NCBI GenBank assembly: GCA_012934845.2
Contig: WNNJ02000277.1
Location: 62,001 to 126,000, forward strand
Reading direction: 5' to 3'
Length of the DNA: 64,000 nucleotides
From: Pomphorhynchus laevis
Taxonomy: Eukaryota; Acanthocephala; Palaeacanthocephala; Echinorhynchida; Pomphorhynchidae
Numbering within the stretch: position 1 is the first letter of the stretch; each line of letters starts with the position of its first letter. The notes under the pieces are model-generated. The model did not search any database. It was not told where the DNA came from and saw only the letters and a list, made by a program, of their open reading frames with translations. Positions 34,215-46,339 of the stretch are shown one piece after another. The position numbers and the translations under genes were made by a program.

Positions 34215-34655
34215 CTGGTACTCTCTGCGACAACACAGTGTCCTAGAGGAGTACGTTGCCTGGATTAAACTCATGTACTCGAACACAACCAGCATAGTGC
34301 GATGTGCAACCATATTCGATCAGGGTTGGCGCACATAAGGGCAGTACCATGTAACCCCTGCTATTCATCTTATGTATGGATACAATTACTTCTAAACTGA
34401 ACAATGATGTATCATGGACCCTCTTATATGCAAACGATGTTATGCTTGCTACACAAAGACGTGCAAACCTCAAACAGCAAGTCCAAAACTGGTCTGATCG
34501 CCTATCACAATACGGTCTGCTGCTGAACATTGGTAAAACTGCGTATCTCGAGCTTGAATATCAAACACAATGAACAGTCACTCGAAAAGTGTACTACCTT
34601 CAAATATCTGGGGTCCCAGGTATTTAAAGGGACCAAGTCTAGTGATGTTGCTCAG
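34215..34655 (+). mobile_element. RTE-like LINE reverse transcriptase fragment
   Basis: Two overlapping frames read LRQHSVLEEYVAWIKLMY (about 34.23-34.28 kb), LLYANDVMLATQRR (the YADD box as YAND), LKQQVQNWSDRLSQYGLLLN and KTAYLE, then KCTTFKYLGSQVF after a frame change at about 34.57 kb. The order Y.DD, W...L...GL.LN..KT and F.YLGS is typical of RTE-clade RTs. Truncated at both ends. A PLE tail follows directly. Confidence 0.75.
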
Positions 34656-34659
34656 CATT

Positions 34660-35275
34660 CTGTGAGTTTGAATCATTCCCCATTGATTTCGAAAATGCAT
34701 CTATTTTATTATTTGAAAGTAAGTTGTTATATCGCATTACTCAAGAAGCGTATTTTATTAAAAAAAGAACCTAATTTAATGCTTAATAATAAATCCGATT
34801 ACAACCTTAAATTAAATTATAATTAATTATTTAAATATTACATTATTTTAATTTTTTCAATTCGCATGTTTTTTCTAATTGTATTATTATTTTGTTTTGG
34901 TTTAGATTAAATCATAATTTATTACTCTACTTTTACATTATTTTTATAAAATTCGCATTTTTTTGTCGCTTATTTAGTGATTTTAATTTTATTTTGTTTT
35001 ATGATTCTGTTTTCTTTTCTTTTTTTTTGTTTTAAAATGTGTGTAAAATTTTAGTGTATGATTGTTTTGTTTCTCGGTATTTTCTTTTAAGTAGAAATTC
35101 GGGGCACACCAATGCTTGTTACTTTTGTATAAATGTCGCAAACACGGGGAAAAATAAAATTTGTGAAACATTTTATTGTAATCCTGATGATGGTAGCAGA
35201 AGTTATCGAAATATAGATTTTTTTTATCAAAAAAGGATAATTTCTGCTTCTTTGTTCCTGAAATAATTAATTGTG
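34660..35275 (+). mobile_element. PLE family 2: 3' end with hammerhead-like core
   Basis: The last codons of a PLE (LLKKRILLKKEPNLMLNNKSD, 34740-34800) match the tail of the relic at the left end of the window. An AT-rich trailer follows, then a hammerhead-like core at 35184-35211: CTGATGA, stem GGTA/TATC, GAAA. Hammerhead motifs in PLE terminal repeats are known, which supports calling this the 3' terminal region. Confidence 0.55.
35184..35211 (+). ncRNA. Hammerhead-like core in a PLE 3' end
   Basis: CTGATGA (35184-35190), a short stem II with a GCAGAAGT loop, GAAA (35208-35211). Stem III and the cleavage triplet are not obvious. Confidence 0.4.
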
Positions 35276-35399
35276 TCAATTTTTAAAATACCCCATAGTA
35301 ATACGTATTTAAATGCAATTTGTATTAATTGTATAGTAATAAATGTTTACTATAAATTATAATAAAATATAAAAGTTATACAAATTACTTACTTTTCCC

Positions 35400-35668
35400 G
35401 CCCATTTATATTCTGATTGAAGGAATCGGGAGACTAAACAGCATAAACTGACTCTATGATGTTTCGACTTTAAAGTATCATCAGTGGGGGCTGCTGCATC
35501 ATGTTTCTAGAAGATAATGCACATATACTTTTATTTTGCTAAACAATGATTATTTGTTTCAATCCAGTTGTGTAGCAACCCCTACTGATTAGACTTTAAA
35601 GTCGAAACAGCATAGAGTCAATTTATATTGTTTAGTCTTCCCGATTTCTTCAATCAGAATATTAAATT
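35400..35668. repeat. Fold-back of ~95-bp inverted arms, each with a hammerhead-like core
   Basis: The left arm (about 35405-35498) and right arm (about 35569-35662) are inverted copies, about 85% alike by eye. Each reads outward as CTGAT(G/T)A, ACTTTAAAGT-type palindrome, GAAAC, then AGAGTCA, a GTTTAGTCT block and a TTCAATCAGAATAT end. Cores: 35484-35461 (-) and 35585-35608 (+). The outward layout (core, about 50 nt, terminus) parallels the arms of the young PLE at 37.6-40.2 kb, so this is probably a pair of PLE terminal repeats without a body. Its interior (35494-35560) recurs at 36083-36150. Confidence 0.65.
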
Positions 35669-36082
35669 TATAGTATAAATATTTTAAATGTTAGATAAAT
35701 TTATATAAATTTAAATTTATATAAATTTAAATAAATTATATAAATAATAACAAATATATAAATTAAATTTCATAAATATTTAAATTTCAAATACAGTTTC
35801 AATAGGTTTTTGCTGAACAAAAACTTACAACGATTTAGATTGTAGAACTAAATTTGATCATATAAGATAGAAGCTAACCTGAATTTATTAGACCGTAGCA
35901 AGTTGCCGTAACTATGTCGATCTTGTGCACTTTGTTTCGCTAAACGTAAACTATTCTTCGTGATCATCTTATTTGCTTTCCATTTCAGTAATCATCACGT
36001 TTTCCCTATTTTCTGATCGGAAATGTGAAAATAGATGATATTTATTACATTTCCTGATGTACAGATATCATTTGCCTGGACA

Positions 36083-36150
36083 TGCATCATTTTTCTAGAG
36101 CATAATGTACATATGCTTTTATTTTGCTAAACAATGATTATTTCTTAGTG
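36083..36150. repeat. Copy of the fold-back interior
   Basis: The block gcatcatttttctagagcat through ctaaacaatgattatt is nearly the same as 35494-35560. No gene. The surrounding 35.7-37.1 kb is AT-rich, and I recognise nothing else there; an 89-codon open frame at 36617-36348 (-) has no recognisable motif. Confidence 0.6.
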
Positions 36151-37128
36151 TTTCTTGAAAGGATTTCTCTATCTTCTATTGTAGGGATGTATTGTTTCAA
36201 AAGTAAATAGATCTTTAATTTGGGTTTGATCAATGCACTCAACTGAAGGTATGTTACATAATTATTCGTTATTTACAATGTGCACATTTCAAAGTTCCAA
36301 ATCACCAACAATGTCCATATACGTGTCCTTTATTTATCATTTTATCTTTAATTTACATTTATCATTTTACATACAAATGTAAGAATAACAACTGTGAAAT
36401 ACTTTTGCGATGTATAACTTTTTAATAAGGACATTAAGAAATATGTACAAAAAGGTCGTTTATGACAAGTTATTGCACCATAATCTATATTATTATAAGA
36501 TACACTGAATTCTTTCGATCGTTTATGCGATCCATACGTAATTATATTATCTATGAATTTGGCTAATAACATGCGAACTATAGACAAATTCGCAAGGCCT
36601 GTATAAATAAAAAGCAATTTTGGTGTTTTAATTGATTGGGAAATCGCTGACTGCCTTTTTGCTTTATAATATTTAAAGTAGATTGTAACGATGATGAAAA
36701 TGAATGTACAACAGAAATTTAAAAGTTCAAAAAAATTAAAATATTTAAAATTTAAAAGTTCAGAAATTTAAATTCTGGAAAAATTATAGTATTAAAATTA
36801 TAATATTTTAATATAATATTCATCTAATATGCATAAGATATTCATCTTATAAGATGTATATAATTATAGATAAGATGTATAAAAGGTTTGTCCATAACTA
36901 ATTAAAAGGTAATATCGAGAAAATAATAAAAAAATGATTTTATTAAAAAATCATTATTTATATTAATCATTACATTTATCTATATTCCTACCTTTAATAG
37001 ATAGACTTGTGTGCCACTGTTTATCCAGATAAGACAACACCAACCTGATTTCTTTTGATCTATAGTTTTGTTGGAATAATACACTGTTTTGGGACAATTT
37101 ATAATATCAAATATTTGATATATAAATA

Positions 37129-37280
37129 TATTTATTAGTGGAGAGAGTGAAGAAAATATTTATTTAATCGAATTTTCAATAGCCTACTGCTATCATTATC
37201 ATGATACTTATGATGATAGCAGTAGGCTATTGAAAATTCGATTAAATAAATATTTTCTTCACTCTCTCCACTAATAAATA
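37129..37280. repeat. Perfect hairpin, 68-bp arms and 16-nt loop
   Basis: 37129-37196 and 37213-37280 are exact reverse complements by direct reading. Arms include ctccactaataaata and gcagtaggctattg. No ORF. The sequence immediately to the right shares gagtgaacaatcaattta with 1.12 kb. Confidence 0.9.
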
Positions 37281-37474
37281 ATCCAATATGAGTGAACAAT
37301 CAATTTATAATATTACATCAATTCTTAAAATTTCTTATTTAATGTAATATATTTTATATTATATGGTATTCATTAATACTTTGCAAAAATATGTTTCTTG
37401 TATATATTTATAACAAATATATTTCTAGAGATATTGCCACATTTAAAAATATATTCATATTTAAAAATATTCAA

Positions 37475-37478
<4 letters not shown>

Positions 37479-37558
<80 letters not shown>
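37479..37558. repeat. (AT)n microsatellite, left of the young PLE
   Basis: An uninterrupted AT run of about 80 bp that ends where the PLE's left arm starts. It produces a spurious Ile/Tyr open frame. Confidence 0.95.
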
Positions 37559-37561
<3 letters not shown>

Positions 37562-37967
37562 TACTCGGATTTTAAGTCAAACCGGAAACACAAAGATATC
37601 GTTTTATTCAAGCTTTCGACCAACTAGTGGCCTTCTTCAGGAAAATAATATCTACAATTGTAAAAATATAAATATAACAGCATAAATATATGATAGCATC
37701 TTAAATGTTGTTCTTCACCAATTTCAGTGCACCTATCACTTCACTGTTTAGCGATCTATCAGTCATTAATTGTGCTATCCAATAGAGTTCCTTACGCTTT
37801 CTTTTAGCAGTGTTGGGAATATTTTCCTCAATTACTGCAAGTGAAATTTCATGTGTTGGATTTTTAATGAGGTGTGATGCCAGTCCATCCGCATTTATAC
37901 GACAGGCTTTAATATCCGCTCTACGGTTGTTCATCCGAACTGACATCTTATTTCCGCTTTCCCTGTA

Positions 37968-39047
37968 GTGAATATCTCTGATACCGTAATTTCATTTGAA
38001 CAAAAGCGTGCATTGTCTCTTGGTCTTTCATTTGTTCCTAGTCCGCTGGAATTTCCGCGCTTAGCATTGCTTACATCGGTTAATCGTTTTATTAAAAATA
38101 CAGGTGAAGAATACACAAATGTGACATTAGCAAATAATATCATCAATAAGTATGGATGTATGAAACCTAATGAATCTTTTGAACGTAACATGAGCAAAAA
38201 TTCTATGATAGCTCTTCGCGAATTGAAATCCAACAGGGAGATTGTGATATTACCAGCGGATAAAGGAAGTAAGGTAATTGTATGGAACAAGAGCGACTAT
38301 GACTCACAATGTTGGCTTCACTTAAATGGAGGATCATATGAAGAGATCACGATGATAGACCATCAGGCTATTTGTGCAAACGTTGAAAGAAATTTAATAC
38401 GCTGGTTTCCCGCTAAAGAAAATCAAGGACGTTTTATTGTTAAAAATCCTAAACCAGGAGTACTATACTTACTGCCAAAAGTACACAAAAATAAGCACCC
38501 TTGTCCGGGGCGTCCAATAATCAGAAATTGCGGTACGGCGTGTGAAAAGCTAGCGCGCGAAGTTCATAATGAATTATTGCCTTATTTAAAACAGACAGAA
38601 TCTTATCTTTCAAGCACTGATGATTTTATTCGTAAGTTAGAGAAATTCGCAAATTTAAGAAACGGCAATTTTGACTTTGTAATGTATACACTAGACGTAG
38701 AATCCCTTTTCACATCTATCCAGTCTGACAGGGGCATAGCAGCGATTAACTCTTTACTATCCAGAAAAGGCGCTTCTGAGGATCATCGACTAGTCCTTTG
38801 TCAACAACTAAGGTTAATTTTAGAGTGTAACACTTTCACTTGCCAGCAAAAAGTATTTAGACAGAAAATTGGTACGGCAATAGGAAGTCCAGTTGGTCCT
38901 ACATACGCTAGCTTATATGTTTCTAACTTGGAGGAGGAATATGTGTTCAAACGTGAAAAGGCTCCACTAATGTGGGTGCGATACATAGATGATGTGTTTA
39001 TTATTTGGGATCACGGTAAGAGAGAATTTGAAGTTATTTGTCAGTGA
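37968..39047 (+). CDS. PLE reverse transcriptase (fingers and palm)
   Basis: A 359-codon frame, RT of the Penelope group. Residues 1-60 hold the upstream NISDTVISFEQKRALSLGL block; about 98-117 the ADKG box; about 165-180 the LPKVHKNK box with GRPII; about 243-255 LDVESLFTSI; about 308-325 IGSPVGPTYASLYV; about 340-350 YIDDVFIIW, the catalytic YxDD. Reverse transcriptases of this group are related to telomerase. The first Met is probably not the authentic start, because the frame begins within the left inverted arm. It overlaps the next frame by about 60 bp. Confidence 0.85.
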   Translation: MNISDTVISFEQKRALSLGLSFVPSPLEFPRLALLTSVNRFIKNTGEEYTNVTLANNIINKYGCMKPNESFERNMSKNSMIALRELKSNREIVILPADKGSKVIVWNKSDYDSQCWLHLNGGSYEEITMIDHQAICANVERNLIRWFPAKENQGRFIVKNPKPGVLYLLPKVHKNKHPCPGRPIIRNCGTACEKLAREVHNELLPYLKQTESYLSSTDDFIRKLEKFANLRNGNFDFVMYTLDVESLFTSIQSDRGIAAINSLLSRKGASEDHRLVLCQQLRLILECNTFTCQQKVFRQKIGTAIGSPVGPTYASLYVSNLEEEYVFKREKAPLMWVRYIDDVFIIWDHGKREFEVICQ

Positions 39048-39645
39048 ACTAAATAATCTATCTGAGCTTCGCTTTACTAACACTATAGAGATGAACAACT
39101 CGATTGGGTTTCTGGATGTAAGCATCCAAAGAATGAAGAATAGCTTCCGAACATCTTTATATAGAAAATTCACTGGAACGAGAAGTATAGTGCACGCGAG
39201 CAGTTTACACACCTCTAAAACAAAGCGTCTAATAATTAGGAATGAGGCTATACGAGCAAAGAAAATATGCTCTTCGCCGGATATCTTTGAAAAACAATTA
39301 AGATTGCTAAAAATAGAATTAATGGAGAGAGGATACTCAAATAAACAAATTGCAAGACAATTTCAATATGCTCGAATTATCCCGAGAAAAACACTGCTAT
39401 ATGATAACAGAAGAAAGCCACTCACAACTACAAACAACAAGGTGGTATGTACATATCATCAGGCACTGAAAAATTTACCAAACGAATTTAGAGAAATTAC
39501 TAATGACAAGTGTCCCCCTGAACGTAAACCGTTAATTTTCTTCAAATCTGGATATAACCTAAGAAGTTATTTTTCTGTCACAACTAATCATTCCACTGAC
39601 ATTGGTAGTAATGGACCATGTGGAGATAAACGGTGTAAAACGTGA
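38989..39645 (+). CDS. PLE reverse transcriptase C-terminal region
   Basis: A 218-codon frame continuing the element after the YIDD box: NNSIGFLDVSIQ, the LYRKFTGT block, a long helical linker, and at its end a stretch ending GPCGDKRCKT, the small Cys-bearing region that precedes the endonuclease in PLEs. Confidence 0.75.
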   Translation: MMCLLFGITVRENLKLFVSELNNLSELRFTNTIEMNNSIGFLDVSIQRMKNSFRTSLYRKFTGTRSIVHASSLHTSKTKRLIIRNEAIRAKKICSSPDIFEKQLRLLKIELMERGYSNKQIARQFQYARIIPRKTLLYDNRRKPLTTTNNKVVCTYHQALKNLPNEFREITNDKCPPERKPLIFFKSGYNLRSYFSVTTNHSTDIGSNGPCGDKRCKT

Positions 39646-39651
39646 CAGATA

Positions 39652-40044
39652 ATGAGTAACTCAAAAACATTCACAAGCTCCACTACAAAATTAACTTATA
39701 GAATCAGGGGTAACAATAACTGTAAGACACAAAATTCGGTTTATTTAGGCACTTGCACAGTCTGTCATGCACAATATGTAGGGGAAAGCGGAAAAAAAAT
39801 GTCAGTTCGGATGAACAACCGTAGAGCGGATATTAAAGCCTGTCGTATAAATGCGGATGGACTGGCATCACACCTCATTAAAAATCCAACACATGAAATT
39901 TCACTTGCAGTAATTGAGGGAAATATTCCCAACACTGCTAAAAGAAAGCGTAAGGAACTCTATTGGATAGCACAATTAATGACTGATAGATCGCTAAACA
40001 GTGAAGTGATAGGTGCACTGAAATTGGTGAAGAACAACATTTAA
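39652..40044 (+). CDS. PLE GIY-YIG endonuclease domain
   Basis: A 130-codon frame. VYLGTCTVCHAQYVGESGKK carries the GIY-YIG core (here VYL...QYVG) with the two-Cys insert typical of PLEs; R at SVRMNNRRA and a downstream E/KELYWIA stretch follow. Ends in ALKLVKNNI. The last 81 codons are duplicated in inverse orientation in the left arm (37946-37701). Confidence 0.85.
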   Translation: MSNSKTFTSSTTKLTYRIRGNNNCKTQNSVYLGTCTVCHAQYVGESGKKMSVRMNNRRADIKACRINADGLASHLIKNPTHEISLAVIEGNIPNTAKRKRKELYWIAQLMTDRSLNSEVIGALKLVKNNI

Positions 40045-40240
40045 GATGCTATCATATATTTATGCTGTTATATTTATATTTTTACAATTGTAGATATTAT
40101 TTTCCTGAAGAAGGCCACTAGTTGGTCGAAAGCTTGAATAAAACGATATCTTTGTGTTTCCGGTTTGACTTAAAATCCGAGTATTAATATATACAAGTAT
40201 CCGTCAAAGGATCCCGGAGCTGATTTGAATAAATAATCTA

Positions 40241-40775
<535 letters not shown>

Positions 40776-40779
40776 TTAG

Positions 40780-41785
40780 TTGAGTCAATTTGTTGAGTCA
40801 ATTTAATTACTTTTAAAGTTATGTATATTTTCCCCTGTGTTTTGAAATCGCGTACCGGGGTCAACTTAAACGCATTCATAATTTGTGCCTGTCGAATATA
40901 AAAGCCAACGTTAATATCTTTATTTTTCTTTCAATATTTTAAAGCAGTTTAGATGAACATAGACATTCATAATAAACGTCTACGGTCGTTTATTTCTTTC
41001 TAAAGTAAATTTATCGATCCTAATGTTGATCAATTCTTTATTGCATTATATGTGTAGTACAACTGACTTCAGGCCACCATACTATTCACAACATTTTACA
41101 CGATTTCATTTTTTTTTAATTTTTATAACAATAGTTTTAAGCATCCCGCTTAAAGATGCTTCATCTTAAAGCGTCCTGGTGCTAAAGTAAAATATCCTAT
41201 ATTCCAAATATTTCTAAATTTTTACCTTGAATCGATCTTATATATTATCATTGATCATTAAATGATAAAAACGATTTTTACAAGTAAAAACAAACATTAA
41301 AAAGAAAACATTTCAAAGAAATTCTAAGTATTTTGGCTTCGTCTTATGGTTTATCATTTTTTAATTGCCCTTATATTTTTCCTCTACTGATTGCCATTTG
41401 AGATTTGTTGAACTATTCATCTACTCGACTTTATTTTGTTGTGACAGATCACTCGACTGATTAAAAGTTGCAGATAATACAATCCGTTATGTGCAGGTTA
41501 AATCCACTGTTTCTAAACATGCGTGGAACTCTTACTATATCGGTTTCCAAAACTTTGGCTTATCTGAATATATGATCGGTAAATGAGTGTTTTTGCGACA
41601 TTTGTCTTAGATATGCAAACTTTATGCTAACCAATGTTTTTGCAATTTTTATCTCCTCAAGATAAAGTTTGCAAATTATGAGGTTCATAATCCCATGTTG
41701 ATATTTATGACTCTTAAAATAATCACGATGCAAATATATTTTTAATGATGTATTTCCTCTGAAATTTGATTACCATCTTTACGAT
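40780..41785. other. No gene recognised
   Basis: AT-rich DNA without a motif I can name, between the inverted 437-bp repeat copy and the next PLE relic. Confidence 0.35.
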
Positions 41786-41789
41786 ATTT

Positions 41790-43600
41790 ATTTGATGTCA
41801 TCTTTACGATATAAATTAAAAGTAGTTTTAGTTAATGTTAATTTAATGTTCATATCTAGATATATACCTTCTTTATCATTAATATTGATTTTGTAAAGAA
41901 TCAGGTTATCTGGATAAATTTGTTCACTAATTGAATACAAATTATTAGAATTAAACACACAAAATCATCAATGTATCAAAACATATATTTCATATATTTA
42001 TATAGTTTAGATTTAGTTTTTACACAGTTATCAACAAATTCAAATTCAATAAAGTTTAAAAATAAGTCAGCTATAATTAGGATACTATTAAATACCATTG
42101 GAACACCTTTTATTTGTCTAAATATAGATGTCTCTACTTTTAAATAATTTTGATTTATCAAAATATTTAAGGATTCTATTAATTCAATTTTATCCATATA
42201 TTTATATTTATTTGATGGTTTAATTTTTGTTAGATAGGCGTTATAATTATTATAACATATATATGTATATCTTTTTCCGAATATAAGATTAATTAATTTT
42301 ACTAACGCTTCTTTAATATCTACTAAATCTAGATTTGTATAGAGCGTACTAAAATCGTATGTATTTATATTTTGAAAATTTATTCCTTTTGTCTGTTCTA
42401 AAAATTCTTTTGTAGAATTAATACTGAAATAGTGAAATATTTTTTCGAATATAAAATTAATTAATTTTATAAGTAGTTTATAATTTATTTAAAGGTAGTT
42501 TTAATTGATGTTAATTTAATGTTCATATCTAGATGTATACCTTGTTTATCATCAATATTGGTTGTAATACAAATTTTTAAATAAAAATAAATTATTAATT
42601 TAAAATTTTGATCAATCTATTAAGTTTTGAATTTTAGAGCTATTGATTTTACCGTTTTTAAATCACACATTTTTACTTTGATGGTACCATAATACTTTGT
42701 TGATTTATATTTTTTTAAATTTTTATTTCCTTTTATTTTTATAATAATCATAATTCAAATTATATTTCAGATTATTCAAATAATTCAACTAAACATTTTA
42801 ATTATTTCCAAATTTCGTGTTTCATTAACATTAACTTAATATAACATTTGAACTGTTTAGGTTTAACTTCATCGCTACGCATACATAAATTAAATTTGAT
42901 GTTGATCTTGGATGTGACTAGTCGATTTTTCTTCGGTATCCTCACAGAATCGTTAATAATTAAATTCGGAACATATAAAATTATATATCAATGATTTTAT
43001 GTTTTGTATATAAATAATGTTTTTAATAAATTTTATAATAAAAAATTAATTAATTTTATATAATATATAATTTATAAAATATAACATTTATTTTGTATTA
43101 TTTATTTTATTCATGTTATATGGTATGCATGAATGCTCATGCAAAAATATGTTTCTTGTAAATTTAAATATGTCATCTTTACGATATAAATTAAAAGTAG
43201 TTTTAGTTAATGTTAATTTAATGTTCATATCTAGATATACACCTTCTTTATCATTAATATTGGTTTTGTTAAGAATAAGGCTTTCTGGATAAATGTGCTC
43301 ACTAATTGAATAAAAATTATTAGAATTAAATACACATATATCATCAATGTATCGAAACATATATTTTATTTATCTATATAGTTTAGATTTATTTTTTACA
43401 CAGTTATAAACAAATTCATATTCTATAAAGCTTAAAAACAAGTCAGCTATAATTGGGCTACTATTACCACCCATTGGAACACCTTTTACTCGTCTAAATA
43501 TAGATTATTTGTCTAAATATACCTTTAAATAATTTTGATTTATTAAAATATTTAAGGTTTCATTTTAATTTCATTTTATACGTAAATAAGATATTAAAAT
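41790..43600 (-). mobile_element. PLE family 2: overlapping pieces of the RT
   Basis: Two pieces of the same RT region lie in direct order. 42450-41800 includes FSTLYTNLDLVDI-like sequence, SLNILINQNYLKV, GVP and part of the region after it; 43560-43088 includes GVPMGG, then MFRYIDDICVFNSNNFYSIS (the YxDD box) and YLDMNIKLTLTKTTFNLYRK. Their overlap means the locus holds two truncated copies rather than one element. Decayed. Confidence 0.7.
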
Positions 43601-44018
43601 AATTCATATGACAATATTTTTGATTTAAAATCAGAAAACTCTTGATAAAAACCAAATATCATAGTACCACTAAGATATTTGAATGCGAACAATGAAATGT
43701 TTAATTTTTAATTGTTTAATTTTTTAATAACAAAAAATAATTTGATGATTATTTTGAAGAAAATCAACCTTATCGATAAATTTTATAAAACAAGTTATTA
43801 ATTTCCCATTTTTATTTTAAATAAATATTTATTTTAATATTTTAATATTAAATAAATAAAAATGGGAAAATAAATAAAAATTTTTAATATTTTAATATTC
43901 GGTTAATTATGTAAATACTAACGAAGCAATTTGTAGAATAAATATTTTTGCTTAAATACATAATTTTTGACCAATCTAGTATTGAATTTCTGTAATATAT
44001 ATAAATACATAAATTTAT

Positions 44019-45150
44019 CTAGACGATCACTTTAGCATCGAAATGATGAGTACCCGGCAACACTCATCAGTAGAATAAAGTACCCACTGACCGTTTCGGT
44101 TAACTGCATTACACTGCTTAATTGTCTGAGGCTTACGCTCTTTACCAGATCGAATTGCTGTGCGGACCATCCTTAAACACTAGGCATAGGTTGTTGCTGA
44201 ATTGTCGCTGCACTCGTTGGATCCTAAATGGATACGGCAGGTATAATAGTAGTGCACGGATGTGCTGAGTAGACAACGGTCCAGGATTTCTTACGAAATA
44301 CGGCATTTATACTAAATGGTGTTGCTTGATAGACTGGACTTAGATTCACGACTTTCAATCACCATGTCACTTCTAGACGACCACTTCAGCATCGAAATGA
44401 TGATTATCCGGCAACGCTTATCAGTAGAATGAGGTACACACTGGTCGTTTCGGTTGCCTGTGTGACATTGTGAACAAAGGCGATTCCGACACTGCTTAAT
44501 TGACTGAGGCTTACGCTCTTTACCAGATCGAATTGCTGTGCAGACAATCCTTAAACACTAGGCAGAGGTAGTTGCTGAATTGTCGTTGCACTCGTTGGAT
44601 TCTTAATGAATACTGCATGTATAATAGTGGGGCATGGATGTGCTAAGTATACAACGGTCCAGGATTTCTTACGAAATACGGCATTTATACTAAATGGTGT
44701 TGCTTGATAGACTGGACTTCGATTCACGACTTTCAGTCACCATGTCACTTCTAGACGACCACTTCAGCATCGAAATGATGAGTACCCGGCAACACTCATC
44801 AGTAGAATGAAGTGCTCACTCGGTCGTTTCGGTTGCCTGTGTGAAATTGTGAATAAAGGCGTTTCCGACACTTTGCTTAATTGTCTGAGGCTTACGCTCT
44901 TTACCAGATCGAATTGCTGAGCGGAGCATCATTAATCACTAGGCAGAGGTTGTTGCTGAATTGTTGCTGCCTTCGTTGGATCCTTAATGGATACGGCATG
45001 TATAATAGTGGTGCACGGATGTGCTGAGTAGACAACGGTCCAGGATTTCTTACGAAATACGGCATTTAACAAAATAGTGTTGTTTGTTAGACTGGACTTT
45101 GATTCAAGACTTTCAGTCACCATATCACTTCTAGACGATCACTTTAGTAA
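44019..45150. repeat. Tandem array of ~354-380 bp units, three copies plus a stub
   Basis: Units start at 44019, 44373 and 44751 with ctagacga(t/c)cact, and a stub starts at 45131. Copy 1 lacks about 25 bp present in the others. Each carries ggcttacgctctttaccaga, caggatttcttacgaaatac and gataga/gttagactggact. On the minus strand each has GAAAC and CTGAT(G/A)A about 20-25 nt apart, with GGCAAC/GTTGCC able to pair outside them (clearest at 44837-44788), a stem-II-open hammerhead-like arrangement. No ORF. Confidence 0.85.
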
Positions 45151-45159
45151 TATAATTAG

Positions 45160-46330
45160 AGTTGAAGCTATTGTCAATAAATAAAAACATATTTATCTCG
45201 AAACAATTGAATATATGCAGGCAGTAGATCTTTGCAGTTTTTACCGTAGCACTTCATATACACGAACCAGTCCGTTCATTAATTTTTAAATGTATGCAGC
45301 AAATAGCATCGTATACAAGCCCAGAAAAGAATATGACGACCCTTATCCTTATGCTGCATCCATTTTGACTTAAAGTGTCAAGTGTTATTCAGGTTCTGAA
45401 TCAATATCTTATCATTTAATCGAGATTTAAATGCTTTTGTAATTGGAAGACTTAAACTAAATTGCAAATCTATGTACAGATGAATTTCATCAAGAAGAAT
45501 GACAATGAGCTATAAATGTACTTGGCAAGAAACACCTCTGTGTCGAAGATCCTGTAAAATATGTCTGTTGCCCTAAGCACTGACTTTAACGTTGTCAAAA
45601 AGTAACGACGTGCATCTGACAATGTTGATACTTTCTTTTAAAATGTTAAAGTAGCGACTAATTTACAGAGCTTATCTTTAAAATGTTTATAGAAAGACCA
45701 GCGTGAGGTTAATGTGATTTCTATATAATTGTAAAAATCAGATTTATCTCAATTTATTGTTTTTTAAGAAAATTGTATCTCCACGTCTTATCTTTACTGC
45801 CTTAGTCTTTCTCATTTTGACTTCAAAGAAGTTTAAGGCAAAGTAGGAAGCTAGCGAATTACTACATGACTGCAGATCACCTATTGATTGAAAAATTATC
45901 AAAAGATAGCATGTGTAAATGAAAATATTTATAGTACAACTATTCTAACGTAAGTACGAAGATATATCGTTTATATAGAGATAATAGTAGGAGACGGAGA
46001 GAATCACACTGTAGTACACCGATATGTTTGATATAATCAGTGAAACTTAAATTATCAAAAATCATAAAAGTTAAAGATATAAATTAATTCGACATAGACG
46101 TATCGTATTGTTGATGCTATAAAATACCTTTCAAAAGTCTATGACGAGTCTGTATACCGGGCCGCAATGGTATATTGCAATTAAAATAACTAATCTTGCA
46201 GAAGCCAAGATTAATTACCATGAGCTTGGAGTTATCATGGCGTAAGCAAAATTGCTCATTCAGTAAAATAAAATGCGCTATAAATGTATTCATTTATAAT
46301 GAAAAAAGTAAGTTTAGTGATAAAAAATTA
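45160..46330. other. No gene recognised
   Basis: Intergenic AT-rich sequence. I find no exon-like block, RNA gene or repeat that I can place. Confidence 0.35.
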
Positions 46331-46339
46331 ATTTAAATG

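Larger units (their letters stand above)
37556..40192 (+). mobile_element. Penelope-like element with inverted terminal repeats, young and nearly whole
   Basis: Terminal arms of about 413 bp are inverted (37556-37969 and 39779-40192); over the coding part they differ by a single amino acid, so the element is recent. Between them lie a reverse transcriptase and a GIY-YIG endonuclease on the plus strand. RT boxes in order: ILPADKGSKVIVWNKSDY, YLLPKVHKNKH with RPII, MYTLDVESLFTSI, GTAIGSPVGPTYASLYV, RYIDDVFIIW (37968-39047), then the thumb region (38989-39645). GIY-YIG: 39652-40044, VYLGTCTVCHAQYVGESG. The frame is interrupted at about two places, so the product as written is not one chain. The right arm holds the end of the endonuclease and a hammerhead-like core (CTGAAGA...GAAAGC, near 40.11 kb). 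(AT)n lies at both sides. Confidence 0.9.

Noticed and set aside
36348-36617. 89-codon open frame on the minus strand
   Set aside because: No recognisable domain; AT-rich DNA easily gives frames of this length.
37398-37685. 95-codon open frame with an Ile/Tyr repeat
   Set aside because: It is a translation of the (AT)n tract running into the PLE arm.
44019-45150. CRISPR-like array
   Set aside because: Units are 354-380 bp with no short repeat and unique spacer pattern, and the window is eukaryotic.
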